In this document: positions 27,973 through 37,066 of the stretch, in pieces
Numbering within the stretch: the stretch's first letter is position 1
Layout of the letters: each line of letters opens with the position of its first letter
NCBI GenBank assembly: GCA_963742865.1
Contig: CAVUNW010000043.1
Location: forward strand, 62,001 to 126,000
DNA from: Bog-532 sp963742865
GTDB lineage: Bacteria; Actinomycetota; Actinomycetes; Streptosporangiales; Streptosporangiaceae
Length of the DNA: 64,000 bases
Direction of reading: 5' to 3'
Notes under the pieces: model-generated
What the model was told of the DNA's origin: nothing
The model's input: the letters and a program-made list of their open reading frames with translations, nothing else
The model's database searches: none
Position numbers and translations under genes: made by a program

Positions 27973-29343
27973 GTGCCGCACGGACCGTGGGCTGCGGCCC
28001 TGAGCGGGGCCGGGGCGGAGGCGCTGTCCGCGGTACTGCTGGCCGCCATCCTCATCGCCGCGGTGATCCGTCCCCGGTGGCTGCCCGAGGCCGCCGTGGC
28101 CGTGCCCGCGGCCGTCATCGTGATCGTCACCGGCGCGCTGCCGCTGCCGGCCGCCCGTGCGGAGATGGCCCGGCTGCTGCCGGTGGTGGGTTTCCTGGCC
28201 GCGGTCCTGGTGCTCGGGCAGCTATGCGAGGCCGAGGGTCTCTTCAGCGCGGCCGGGGCCCGGCTGGCGCGATGGAGCCGGCACCGGCCCGTTCGGCTGC
28301 TGACGGGGACGTTCGCGCTGGCTTCGGTCACCACCGCGGTGCTCAGCCTGGACACAACCGTGGTGCTGCTGACGCCTGTGGTGCACGAGACCGCGGCCCG
28401 GCTGCGGCTGCGGCCGAAGCCGTACGTGTACGCCTGCACGCACCTGGCCAACTCCGCCTCGCTGCTGCTGCCGGTGTCGAACCTGACGAACCTGCTCGCG
28501 TTCTCGGTCAGCGGCCTCAGCCTGACCGGTTTCACCGCCGCCATGGGGCTGCCGTGGCTGGTGGCCATCGCGGTGGAGTACGTGGTGTTCCGGGTGTTCT
28601 TCCGCGCCGATCTCGCCGCCCCGCCCGAACCCGGCCCCACACGGGAAACCGAGCCCAGCCCAGAAACGGGACCCGCCCCCGACGCGGACGCGCCCGCCGA
28701 CGAGACCCCGGAGGGCGAGCGGCTTCCGCTGTTCCCGCTCGCCGTCGTGGTGGCGACGCTCGCCGGGTTCACGGTGACCTCGTTCGTGGGGGTGAACCCG
28801 GCGTGGGCTGCGTTCGGCGGGGCACTGGCCCTGGCCATCCGCGCGCTGGCGCGCCGGGAGACCTCGGTGCGCGGCATCGTCCGGGCCGCCGCGATCCCGT
28901 TCCTGCTGTTCGTGCTGGGCCTGGGGCTGGTCGTCCAGGCCCTGGTCGGGAACGGGCTGGGGTCGGCGATCGCGCGGGTACTGCCGCATGGCTCGTCGCT
29001 GCCCGCGCTGCTGGCCATCGCGGCCCTGGCGGCGGCCGTCGCCAACCTGGTCAACAACCTGCCGGCGGTGCTCGTCCTGCTTGCCGCGCTCACCGGGAGC
29101 GGCGCATCCCCGGCGCACCTTGCGGGCCCGGTGCTCGCCGTCCTGATCGGCGTCAACATCGGGCCGAACCTCACCTACGCGGGCTCACTGGCCACCCTGC
29201 TGTGGCGCCGGCTGCTGGCCGAACGGGACCACGAGGTGGAACTCGGCGAGTTCACCCGGCTCGGGCTGGCGACCGTGCCCCTCGGCCTGGCCGCAGCCAC
29301 CGCCGCCCTCTGGTGCGGCCTCCGTCTCACCGGCCACGGCTGA
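27973..29343 (+). CDS. ArsB/NhaD-type anion or cation permease
   Basis: About 455 residues with some eleven hydrophobic segments arranged as two halves separated by an acidic/proline-rich cytoplasmic loop (residues about 215-250). Signature-like elements are LDTTVVLLTPVV in the first half and NLVNNLPAVLVLLAAL plus GVNIGPNLTYAGSLATLLW in the second, as in the ArsB/SLC13-like ion transporter superfamily. Arsenite export is possible, but no ars genes are nearby, so the substrate is left open. The start is unclear: GTG 27973 is preferred; the frame is open to a TTG at 27901. Confidence 0.85.
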   Translation: MPHGPWAAALSGAGAEALSAVLLAAILIAAVIRPRWLPEAAVAVPAAVIVIVTGALPLPAARAEMARLLPVVGFLAAVLVLGQLCEAEGLFSAAGARLARWSRHRPVRLLTGTFALASVTTAVLSLDTTVVLLTPVVHETAARLRLRPKPYVYACTHLANSASLLLPVSNLTNLLAFSVSGLSLTGFTAAMGLPWLVAIAVEYVVFRVFFRADLAAPPEPGPTRETEPSPETGPAPDADAPADETPEGERLPLFPLAVVVATLAGFTVTSFVGVNPAWAAFGGALALAIRALARRETSVRGIVRAAAIPFLLFVLGLGLVVQALVGNGLGSAIARVLPHGSSLPALLAIAALAAAVANLVNNLPAVLVLLAALTGSGASPAHLAGPVLAVLIGVNIGPNLTYAGSLATLLWRRLLAERDHEVELGEFTRLGLATVPLGLAAATAALWCGLRLTGHG

Positions 29344-29635
29344 CCGCAACGGGCTACGGCGCCTGGCAGCTGCCGGGACGTCGCAGCACCGCGACCGGGA
29401 ATGGGACCTAGGTCCTCGGTGGGAGGACCGGCCTGCTCTGGCCTGGTAAAGCGAGTCCGGTCAGCTTGGCCTGCAGGGTGAGCCAAGCTCACGCCCGGGC
29501 TGGAGTGAGGCCGCATCGAGCTGATCGGCAGACCGCCACCGCAACCCGCACCTGCACCGCTCGCCACCAGTGGGTGACATGTGGCGCTCGCACGGTAACA
29601 AGCTCAGATGAGTCGATGGGAGAGGAGTGCGGGTC
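29344..29635. other. Intergenic region, 292 bp
   Basis: No supported gene. It contains a perfect 12-bp palindrome GGACCTAGGTCC (29404-29415). Just before the next gene is the Shine-Dalgarno-like GAGAGGAG (29619-29626). Confidence 0.5.
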
Positions 29636-30347
29636 ATGAAGCTATCTGCCAAGCTGCCCCCGGATGACCAGGGCGCGCAGCTCATGCGCTTCGAGAACGT
29701 CCGCGGCCAGCGTTACACCGAGATCTTCCTGATCGGCGGTCACGCGATCACCCACCACCTCGTCGCCGGGGTCTACAACACCCTCGGGATGAACGACCCC
29801 GCCGGGACCGGGGACACCAGCCCGCAGGACGTGCTGGACAAGATCGATATCGAAGAGCTGACGGAGACCTACGACATCCTCGGTGCGTTCAAGAACGGCC
29901 CGAGGCTGTGGGCACTGGACTGGGCCGAGGCCATGGTGGGCGGGGAACGCGACTTCAGCGGGCTGAAGGCACGGTGGGTGATGTGGCTGGACGTGCCCAA
30001 GGAGATGCGCCTGGCACGAGAGCGTCGCGTACAAGCCGATCACCGGCAAGCGCGACACCCAGCTCGGCATCAGCAAGGGTTCGCCTGCCTTCCTGCTCGA
30101 CGACCCCGACGGCGATACCTGGTGCATGAAGTCGGCCAGCCTCATCGTCGACCCCAGCCAGACCTACGAGAGCCTCAAGGACCTCGGCGGCCGTCTGACG
30201 CCCGCGCCGGGCTGGCACTTCCGCACCGTAGTGCTCGAACAGGACCTGATTCTTACGCCGGATGACGGAGCCGCCAAGATCACCCAGGACGAGCTGGGCA
30301 ACACCTACGACCGCGTCGGAGGCCCCTACAGCAACTACAAGCCTTAA
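29636..30347 (+). CDS. Hypothetical protein, unrecognised family (frame broken near 30010)
   Basis: About 237 residues when the two frames are joined. The first frame starts at ATG 29636 (MKLSAKLPPDDQ) with GAGAGGAG nine nt upstream and runs to VMWLDVPKEM. The second continues WHESVAYKPITGKRDTQLGIS to SNYKP at 30347, and one missing base near 30010 joins them. It has no signal peptide or TM helix, is rich in aromatic residues and Asp, and has a compact soluble look with an ASLIVDPSQTYESLKDLGGRL segment. I do not recognise a domain or catalytic motif. The neighbours on both sides are non-coding or decayed, so context gives no clue. Confidence 0.7.
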
Positions 30348-30436
30348 GGGACCTTGGCCCTATGCCCCCTTGGGCCTGGCAGACCATGCGGGGGTCGCAG
30401 TAACCAGCATGGGAAAGACCAGGGAAGCGTGTTAGC

Positions 30437-30505
30437 AGGCAATTCTGGAACGGAATGGACATCGAGCTCGAGCACGGCACGCGTGATCCGGAGACGAATG
30501 TCATC
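30437..30505 (+). pseudogene. Remnant resembling DUF5661
   Basis: A 23-codon stretch reads RQFWNGMDIELEHG followed by TRDPETNVI, which matches the conserved core of DUF5661 proteins (xFxxGMDVELEHGxRxPxTNVT) as I know it. Upstream and downstream codons do not continue the family (the expected histidine- and leucine-rich C-terminus is absent), so this appears to be a fragment left by deletion. Confidence 0.5.
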
Positions 30506-30543
30506 GCCGCGGCGTGCTACCAGCGAGCGTGGGATCGCCTGTT

Positions 30544-30858
30544 TCATACTCGTTCGTACTCGCTGACGCTGATTCCCTCACGCCGGTCGTCAATGATCAC
30601 TGCGCCGCTGGCGGCCAGGGCGGCACAGGACATCCGGTAGTGGTGGCCGCACAGCAGGAGGGCAACTGAATGCGGGCGGGCAGAGGTGGGCGGGATGAGG
30701 ACCCGCACCACCGGTCTGGCGGGGCAGCAGCAGGCCCGAACACCCAGAGCCGACGGCCTGGACCAGTCAGTCCGGTCGTCGAGAGGCGTTTCGGCAATCT
30801 GGTCGTCGGAGGACCTCCCGGCGTCCTTAGACCTCCGACGCGGAAACCTCATCCACAT
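30544..30858 (-). CDS. Possible DUF7455-like small protein
   Basis: A 104-codon open frame whose second half contains VALLLCGHHYRMSCAALAASGAVIIDD. This resembles the FCGHHxRxxxxxL core of a family of small cysteine/histidine (zinc-ribbon-like) actinobacterial proteins. A cysteine cluster (ACCCPA) lies 28 residues upstream, where the family's CDRC motif would be. The first third has random composition and the true start is probably internal. Moderate-to-low support; it may be a remnant. Confidence 0.4.
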   Translation of the reverse strand: MWMRFPRRRSKDAGRSSDDQIAETPLDDRTDWSRPSALGVRACCCPARPVVRVLIPPTSARPHSVALLLCGHHYRMSCAALAASGAVIIDDRREGISVSEYERV

Positions 30859-30976
30859 TTGGCCAGTGTCCGCCAGCCGCGAGCCGCCTCAGTAGGGACT
30901 TAGCACTCGTCCCTCGCGGGACCTTCGGCCCCGAATACCCCTGCACGACCTGGATTCCTCCCGGGCCAGCACTACC

Positions 30977-31222
30977 TCACGACTCTTCCGTGTGCCCCGG
31001 CCAGGCGACGGCCATTTCCCGGACTCGTTTGACCGCGTGGGTCAGCGGCATGCCGCGGCCGACGGCCACCCCGATCAGGTACGCGGTGACCGGCGCGGCC
31101 GGCCGGTCGACGTTGTGGGCCACGTCCCGCGTCATGTCGAGAATCACCCGTGCGTCCGCCCCCTCCCGGTTCAGGCCCAGGTCGGCGCTGACGGTCATGA
31201 TCCAGCGGTCCATCGCGCTCAT
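30977..31222 (-). CDS. DUF6457 domain protein
   Basis: 81 residues. MDRWIMTVSADLGL followed by ILDMTRDVAHNVDRPAAPVTAYLIGVAVGRG is the full DUF6457 core (ILDLxRDxAHxVxRPAAPxTxFLxG). In Actinobacteria this all-alpha domain is often fused to or adjacent to MobA, suggesting a role in molybdenum-cofactor handling. Here mobA-moaA lies 6 kb away. The start is ATG 31222 or the internal ATG 31213. Confidence 0.8.
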   Translation of the reverse strand: MSAMDRWIMTVSADLGLNREGADARVILDMTRDVAHNVDRPAAPVTAYLIGVAVGRGMPLTHAVKRVREMAVAWPGHTEES

Positions 31223-31353
31223 GAGGTCGCCCCTGTTCGCTGCGGCCGGGTTCCCCGGCTGTCGTCACGTCTATCAGAACAGGGGAGGTCCCGCTGCCGT
31301 GGCCCGGGGGACGGCCACACCTATCATTGGTCGTATGAGCAGGGGGTTTTAGG

Positions 31354-32421
31354 ATGCCGAACGCGAGGTGGCGCACCCGCGACCCGGACGGCGCTCCGGC
31401 TCGGGGGCACGCGGACCACGGGCAGCCGAATCACCAGCACGGCCCGGTCGCGGATGCTGACCCGCGCTGGCTGGGGGGCGCGCTCGGCCTCATCATCGCG
31501 TTCATGGTCGCCGAAGTCGTGGCCGGCGCGCTGGCCCACTCGCTGGCCCTGATCTCCGACGCGGCGCACATGCTCACCGACGCGGCCTCCATCGGCCTGG
31601 TGCTGATCACGATGAGACTGGCCGCACGGCCGCCCGGAGGGAACTTCACCTACGGCCTGAAGCGGACCGAGATCCTGTCCGCTCAGGCCAACGGGATCAC
31701 GCTGCTGGTGCTGGCCGCCTGGCTCGGCTACGAGGCGGTACGGCGGCTGATCACCCCGCTCGCCGTCACCGGCGGGGTCGTGATCGGTGTCGCGCTGGCC
31801 GGGGTGGTGGTCAACGTCACCGCGACGATGCTGCTGACCCGGGCCAGCCGGGGCCCGCGCCGGAGCCTCAACCTGGAGGGCGCGTTCCGGCACATCCTGA
31901 CCGACGTTTTCGCGTTCGCGGCCACCGCCATGGCCGGCCTGATCATCGTGCTGACCGGGTTCGCGCGGGCGGACGCGATCGCCTCGCTGCTGGTCGTCGC
32001 GCTGATGCTGCGGGCCGGTGTGGGGCTGGTCCGGGACTCCGGCCGGATCTTCCTGGAGGCGGCCCCGGCCGACCTGAGCCCGGCGGTGATCGGTGCGGCC
32101 ATGGCCGCCCACCCGTACGTCACCGAGGTGCACGACCTGCACGTCTGGGAGATCAGCTCGGACCTTCCGGCCGCCTCGGCGCACGTGCTCGTCGCCGTGG
32201 GCGAGGACTGCCACGCGGTCCGCGCGGACCTGGAGTCGCTGCTCAGCCAGGAGTACGGGATCAGCCACACGACCCTGCAGGTCGACCACGCGCCGGTGCC
32301 GCTGCTGACCGTCGGCCACCCGCCATCCTGCGGCTCAGGGTCGCAGTGCGGTGAACGGGCCGAACGGGAGGTTGCGGACCACGGTCCAGCCGACGAGCAC
32401 CACGGCCACCGCCGGCCATAG
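31354..32421 (+). CDS. Cation diffusion facilitator (CDF) metal exporter
   Basis: 355 residues with a His/Asp-rich N-terminus (HADHGQPNHQHG), six TM helices and a cytosolic ferredoxin-like domain. The transport-site residues are visible in LISDAAHMLTDA (TM2) and FRHILTDVFAF (TM5), an HD-HD arrangement typical of zinc-type carriers. The C-terminal domain has VHDLHVWEISS and LQVDHAP. Exports Zn2+ or a similar cation in exchange for protons. The last 30 or so codons overlap the convergent DUF2752 gene by 87 bp and look out of family, so a frame error near the 3' end is possible. Confidence 0.93.
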   Translation: MPNARWRTRDPDGAPARGHADHGQPNHQHGPVADADPRWLGGALGLIIAFMVAEVVAGALAHSLALISDAAHMLTDAASIGLVLITMRLAARPPGGNFTYGLKRTEILSAQANGITLLVLAAWLGYEAVRRLITPLAVTGGVVIGVALAGVVVNVTATMLLTRASRGPRRSLNLEGAFRHILTDVFAFAATAMAGLIIVLTGFARADAIASLLVVALMLRAGVGLVRDSGRIFLEAAPADLSPAVIGAAMAAHPYVTEVHDLHVWEISSDLPAASAHVLVAVGEDCHAVRADLESLLSQEYGISHTTLQVDHAPVPLLTVGHPPSCGSGSQCGERAEREVADHGPADEHHGHRRP

Positions 32422-32724
32422 CCAGGCGGGTTTGCGTACCTCGGCCAGCGGCCGGCCACGCCACCGCCCGGCCGTCGCGTTCAGCCACGCCACGGCGACC
32501 AGCAGCACCAGCGGCATTGCGAGCGCGTTGTCATGGAAGGCGCGGACCACGTGGGCGTGCGCGAGATCGTGCACCATCCGCAGGCCACCGCAGAACGGGC
32601 AGTACAGGCCCGTGGCCAGGTGGAAGGGACACGGCAGGAACACCTGATGAGCGCGCGGGTCGACGAAGAACAGGAGCGCGGTCGCCGTGCCCGCCGTCAG
32701 TGCCTCCGACAGCGGGACGGCCAT
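32335..32724 (-). CDS. DUF2752 membrane protein
   Basis: 129 residues from ATG 32724, with three TM helices. The family hallmark CPFHLATGLYCPFCGGLRMVHDL (cysteine pair plus GG-R) is complete at residues 31-53. Function unknown. It starts 20 bp after the end of the RDD gene on the same strand, a common pairing in Actinobacteria, and probably belongs to the same operon. Confidence 0.88.
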   Translation of the reverse strand: MAVPLSEALTAGTATALLFFVDPRAHQVFLPCPFHLATGLYCPFCGGLRMVHDLAHAHVVRAFHDNALAMPLVLLVAVAWLNATAGRWRGRPLAEVRKPAWLWPAVAVVLVGWTVVRNLPFGPFTALRP

Positions 32725-32744
32725 GTCCCGGCGCAGCGCGGGCA

Positions 32745-33665
32745 CTACCGCGGCGTGCCGTAACCGCCTGGCGGCTGCTGGCCGTAGCCCTGCTGGCCGT
32801 AGCCCTGCTGGCCGTAGCCCTTGCTGGCGTATATCCCTGGCCATTGCCCTGGCCGTTGCCGCCCGGACCGCCGCCCTCGCCGTTGCGCACGACCATGGTG
32901 TGCACGATCTTGTCGGCCAGGGTCTGCCGCTTGCTGTCCCAGAGCGGGAACAGGAAGCCGACGTAACAGATGATGGCGTCGACGATGTGCGCGATATCCC
33001 GGACGAACGCCATGCCGGCGCCGATCGGCTGCCCGGTCTCCTCGCTGAGGAGCCGGACGTCGGTGATCTTCTTGCCCAGGCTCTGGCCGGTGCGGCCCGC
33101 CTGGAAGACCCGGTTATAAAGCCACCAGCCCAGCCCGGCCAGGTAGAAAATGACGCTGATCCCTGCGCCGGCTCCCCCGTGGGCCGCGAGCGCTTCGCCG
33201 ATACCGAACAGGATCCAGGCCGGGATGCCGTCGATGAGGTAAGCCCCGACCCGGGTGAGCCAGTTCGCGTAGGCCGGGGCACCGAACGCGTAACCGCCGG
33301 GCTGCGCGGCCGGGCCCCGATAGCCCGCGGGGGCCGTCCCGTAAGGCTGAGCATCCTGGCCGTAGCCGCCCCCCGGCTGGCCCGACCCGTACGGCGCGGA
33401 CGGCTCCCCGTAGCCGGGCCTGCCCGTATCCCGGCTGGCCGCCATCTTGCTGCCCGTAACCACCCTGGCCATATCCGGGCTCACCGCCCGGCTGCCCATA
33501 ACCGCCCTGGCCGTAGCCCGGCTCACCGCCCGGCTGGCCGTACCCGCCCGGCTGGCCGCCTTGCTGCCCGTAGCCGCCCTGCCCGTAGCCGCCGCCCTGG
33601 CCGTACGCGGGCTGACCGTATCTCTGCTGGTCATCGCCGCCTGGTTCGCCGTACTGGTTGCTCAT
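32745..33665 (-). CDS. RDD-family membrane protein with GYGQQ-rich tails (two frame breaks)
   Basis: The ATG at 33665 (MSNQYGEPGG) opens a Gly/Gln/Tyr/Pro low-complexity N-terminus of GYGQQ-type repeats. A shift near 33420 leads to PYGSGQPGGGYG and the RDD domain: NWLTRVGAYLIDGIPAWILFGIG, GQSLGKKITDVRLL and a last helix AIICYVGFLFPLWDSKRQTLADKIVHT. A second shift near 32830 gives the C-terminal KGYGQQGYGQQ repeats ending at TAG 32745-32747. RDD proteins are membrane proteins of debated ion-exchange or chaperone function. Joined length is about 307 codons. Confidence 0.82.
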
Positions 33666-33833
33666 GCATGCCCCCGCTTTGCCACTCGCGTGGTGTCCCG
33701 CGCTCACGGGAACCCGGGAAGCATACCGTGAGTGATATCTCCCGATAGGGAGAATCGTCCGGTTCAGCATCACCCGGATGATCATGGCCGGCGCCCGCTA
33801 TGTCCGTTCAGCGCAAGCATCCGGAACTGACCG

Positions 33834-34464
33834 TTAATACAGGTGATCCGCGTACTCGGGCCCGTAGTGGCGCTGCAGTTCCTCGAGGGTTTCCGGCGTG
33901 TCCTGGACGCTCTTCACGATGACGGCGTGCGGCGGCAGAACGTCCGGGTGCCACGTCTCCGGCTGCCACAGCGCCGACCGGAGGAACGCCTTGGCGCAGT
34001 GGAAGAAGATCGTGTCGATCTCGATGACCAGGGCGCAGCCGCGGGCGGTGCCCCTTGACGGTCATCTCGCCGAAGAACGGCGCGTCGCGCAGCAGCCGGG
34101 CCCTCCCGTTGATGCGCAGGGTTTCGCTGCGCCCGGGGACCATGAAGATCGTCCCGACGTGCGGGTTGGCCAGCACGTTGCGGAAGCCGTCGGCCCGGCG
34201 GTTGCCGGGCCGGTCCGGGAAGGCGATCGTGGTGTCGTCGACGACGTACGTGAACCCGGGCGGGTCGCCCTTGGGTGAGACGTCGCAGTTCCCGTCGGCG
34301 TCTGCGGTGGCGATGAGGCAGAACGGCGAGGCGGCCAGCCATTCCCGGTCCCGCCGGTGCAGGCGGGCGCGTTCCTTGGTCACCGCACGGCCCGACGGAT
34401 AGCCGAGCAAGTCACGCAGTTCGGCCTCGGACGAGACCGGGACGTATTCGGGCGCGGTCGTCAT
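33834..34464 (-). CDS. Pyridoxamine 5'-phosphate oxidase-type flavoprotein, MSMEG_1061-like (frame broken near 34055)
   Basis: FMN- or F420-binding split-barrel protein. From ATG 34464: SPFCLIATADADGNCDVSPKGDPPGF, FPDRPGNRRADGFRNVLANPHVGTIFMVPGRSETLRINGRA, all strongly typical of the MSMEG_1061 branch. After EMTVKG an extra base in a G/C run shifts the frame. The continuation TARGCALVIEIDTIFFHCAKAFLRSALW runs to LEELQRHYGPEYADHLY, stop at 33834. About 210 residues joined, normal for the family. Probably a stress-related oxidoreductase; cofactor and substrate unproven. Confidence 0.85.
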
Positions 34465-34630
34465 CGGGCATCCTCCTCACGCGGGACTGGATCCGACCCG
34501 GGGCGGCGCCGGACACCCGAGCGGGACTCACGAGCGGCCCGCCCCTGGAGCGTATCCGCGGCGCTGGCGGTAATCCCGAAATGTAAACCACACACGACAG
34601 GAAGGTAACAACCGGGGGAACCTCCGGTTA

Positions 34631-36070
34631 CTAGAGCCGTGCCGTGCCCATCGCCGGCGCGCCCGTGGCCCGCAGGGCCCGGGGCGTCACTGAATGAGGG
34701 CCAGCCCGGCGATCGACGGCGAGGGTGACCACCATCGCCGCGACTCCGGCCCACGCGGCGGCGCTGTAGCCGGCGTCGGCCGGGAACGCCTGGCCCGGCG
34801 CGGTGTAGGCGGACAGGATGAACCCGGACAGCGCGCTGCCGACCGAGAAGCCCACGCTGCGGACGACCTGGTTGAAACTCATCGCGCTGGATGTCTCGCC
34901 CGGCGGGGTCACGGCCAGGATCACGCCGGGCATGGCTGCGGAGAACGTCCCGACGCCAAGTCCCAGCGCCCCCATCACCACGAACGACTCCCAGGCCCGG
35001 GAGCGGGCCAGCGCGAACATCACCAATGCCGCCAGCACGACGGCCGCGCCCGCGGCCAGGATCGCGGCCAGCGGCACGCGGGGCCGGAGCGCGGGCGCGA
35101 GCCGGCCTCCCGCGAACCCCAGCGCGGAGAACGGCACCAGGACCAGCCCGGCCACAAAGACCGAGAAGCCGAACCCGTAACCGGTCCCGGCGGGAGTCTG
35201 CACGTACCGGGTCACCAGCGTCAGCAGCAGGTACATGCCGATGCCGCCCGCGAACATGGCCAGGTTGGCCCCGGCCACGGCCGGGTGCCGCAGCAGGCGC
35301 AGATCGGTGAGCGGCGCGGCGGCCCGGTTCTCCCACCAGGCCCACCCGGCCAGCAGGGCGGCCGCCACGGCCAGCAGCAGCGCCGCGGCGAGCGGGGCGG
35401 AGGTCCACAGCCCGCTCTCGCTGACCGGGATGAGCAGGGCCAGCAGGCCGGCGCCGAGCAGGACCGCGCCGGGGACGTCCAGGTCGCCGGGGCGCCCGGG
35501 CGGTGACGGCGGGATCGCCCGCCACGCGGCCAGCAGCGCCAGGACGGTGATGAACAGGCCCAGCCCGTAGGCGGCGCGCAGCCCCCAGACGTCGGTAAGC
35601 AGGCCCGCGAGCGGGTAGCCCAGCCCGATGCCGACCGTGGAGGCCACCGACAGCATCGCGATCACGGACCCGGATTTCGCGCCCGGCACGTGATCGCGGG
35701 CCACGCCCATCATCAGTGCGGTCAGGCCCAGCGCGGTGCCCTGCGCGGCGCGGCCGGCCAGCAGCCACGCGAACGGCAGCGGCAGGACGGTGGCCACGCT
35801 GCCGGCCACGATGATCACGAGGGCCCACCGGATGACCGCGCGGCGCCGGCGGCCGGAACCGAGCCGGCCGAGCACGGGCGTGGCGATGGCCCCCGCGAGC
35901 AGCGTGATGGTCAGCGTCCACTGCGCGCTGCTGAGCGGTACCCGGTAGGCGGCCGAGACGCTGGTGATTAGGGGCGCGCCGAGACTGCCGACCACCGCGA
36001 CGACCAGCGCGATGAACATCAGCGATGCGATGAGAAACCGCTGCGTGGCCCGGGCTTCCGGCACCGTCAT
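34631..36070 (-). CDS. MFS transporter (14-TM, DHA2-like)
   Basis: 479 residues from ATG 36070 (MTVPEARATQ); the open frame to 36142 would run into the divergent gene. Helix 1 contains FIALVVAVVGSLGAPLITSVSAAY, motif A LGRLGSGRRRR and motif C STVGIGLGYPLAGLL. Fourteen hydrophobic segments are evident and no break is seen. A proton antiporter for an unknown drug-like compound. 26 bp separate it from the divergent 2-hydroxyacid dehydrogenase, so promoters must overlap the coding ends. 166 bp without a gene lie between its end and the PPOX gene. Confidence 0.9.
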   Translation of the reverse strand: MTVPEARATQRFLIASLMFIALVVAVVGSLGAPLITSVSAAYRVPLSSAQWTLTITLLAGAIATPVLGRLGSGRRRRAVIRWALVIIVAGSVATVLPLPFAWLLAGRAAQGTALGLTALMMGVARDHVPGAKSGSVIAMLSVASTVGIGLGYPLAGLLTDVWGLRAAYGLGLFITVLALLAAWRAIPPSPPGRPGDLDVPGAVLLGAGLLALLIPVSESGLWTSAPLAAALLLAVAAALLAGWAWWENRAAAPLTDLRLLRHPAVAGANLAMFAGGIGMYLLLTLVTRYVQTPAGTGYGFGFSVFVAGLVLVPFSALGFAGGRLAPALRPRVPLAAILAAGAAVVLAALVMFALARSRAWESFVVMGALGLGVGTFSAAMPGVILAVTPPGETSSAMSFNQVVRSVGFSVGSALSGFILSAYTAPGQAFPADAGYSAAAWAGVAAMVVTLAVDRRAGPHSVTPRALRATGAPAMGTARL

Positions 36071-36096
36071 CGCAGCCACTGCACCAAGATAGGCGT

Positions 36097-37053
36097 GTGA
36101 CTGATCGATCAGCAGCAGCAAAGGGCGTGATTCTGGTCCCATGGCCGGCCATCCGCGAGACGCTCGACACCGGTGATCTTGAGGCGGCCGGCCTGCGGAT
36201 CGGGATATTCAGCGGCGACGAGCCGGGCCCGGCGGACCTGTCCGATGTGGTGTTCTTCACCGTGCCCTACGACCGGCCGCACGGGACCGAGCCGCTGGGC
36301 CGGATGCCCGGCGTGCGCGTGGTCCAGGCGCTCACCGCGGGCTACGAGCACCTCACCGGCCGGATTCCGGACGGGGCGACGCTGTGCAACGCGCGCGGCC
36401 TGCATGATGCCAGCACGGCCGAGCTGGCGCTCGGGCTGATCCTGGCTGCGCAGCGCGAACTGCCGCGGTGGGTGCGGGCGCAGGACGCACGCCGCTGGGA
36501 GCACGCGCACACCCGTTCCATCGCGGGCAGCCGCGTGCTGATCGTCGGGTACGGCTCGATCGGCGCGGCGCTGGACGCCCGGCTGCGCGCCTGCGAGGCC
36601 AACGTGGTCCGGGTGGCGCGCACGCCCCGGCCCGGTGCCGACGTGTACGCCGTCGCTGACCTGGACCAGCTGCTGCCGTCGGCCGACGCCGTGGTCCTGG
36701 TGACCCCGCTCACGGAGGAGACCCGCGGGCTGCTGGACGCGCGGCGGCTGGCCCTGCTGCCCGACGGCGCGCTGGTCGTCAACGTCGGCCGCGGCCCGGT
36801 CCTGGACACCGAGGCGATGGTCGCCGAAGCGTCCGCGGGACGGCTGCGCGCGGCGCTGGACGTGACCGACCCGGAGCCGCTGCCGGCGGACCATCCGCTG
36901 TGGGCCTGCCCGGGCGTGATCATCACCCCGCACGTCGCCGGCGGCGCCGACGCTTTCTACCCGCTCGCGGCGCGTTTCGTGGCCGGCCAGATCCAGCGGT
37001 TTGCGGCCGGCGAGCCGCTGCAGAACGTGGTCGTGCCCGGCGACGCGCCCTGA
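36097..37053 (+). CDS. D-2-hydroxyacid dehydrogenase family protein
   Basis: 318 residues from GTG 36097. NAD-binding loop VLIVGYGSIGAALDARL, catalytic Arg in NVGRGPVLD, Glu in DPEPLPADHPLW and His in TPHVAGGA make a complete dehydrogenase active site. The branch resembles phosphoglycerate/hydroxypyruvate reductase-like enzymes of Actinobacteria; substrate uncertain. Cytosolic. It converges on mobA 13 bp further on. Confidence 0.92.
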   Translation: MTDRSAAAKGVILVPWPAIRETLDTGDLEAAGLRIGIFSGDEPGPADLSDVVFFTVPYDRPHGTEPLGRMPGVRVVQALTAGYEHLTGRIPDGATLCNARGLHDASTAELALGLILAAQRELPRWVRAQDARRWEHAHTRSIAGSRVLIVGYGSIGAALDARLRACEANVVRVARTPRPGADVYAVADLDQLLPSADAVVLVTPLTEETRGLLDARRLALLPDGALVVNVGRGPVLDTEAMVAEASAGRLRAALDVTDPEPLPADHPLWACPGVIITPHVAGGADAFYPLAARFVAGQIQRFAAGEPLQNVVVPGDAP

Positions 37054-37066
37054 CAAGCGGGGACGT

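Noticed and set aside
29404..29415. GGACCTAGGTCC palindrome as an operator
   Set aside because: A 12-bp palindrome by itself is not enough; no regulator gene or promoter is adjacent.
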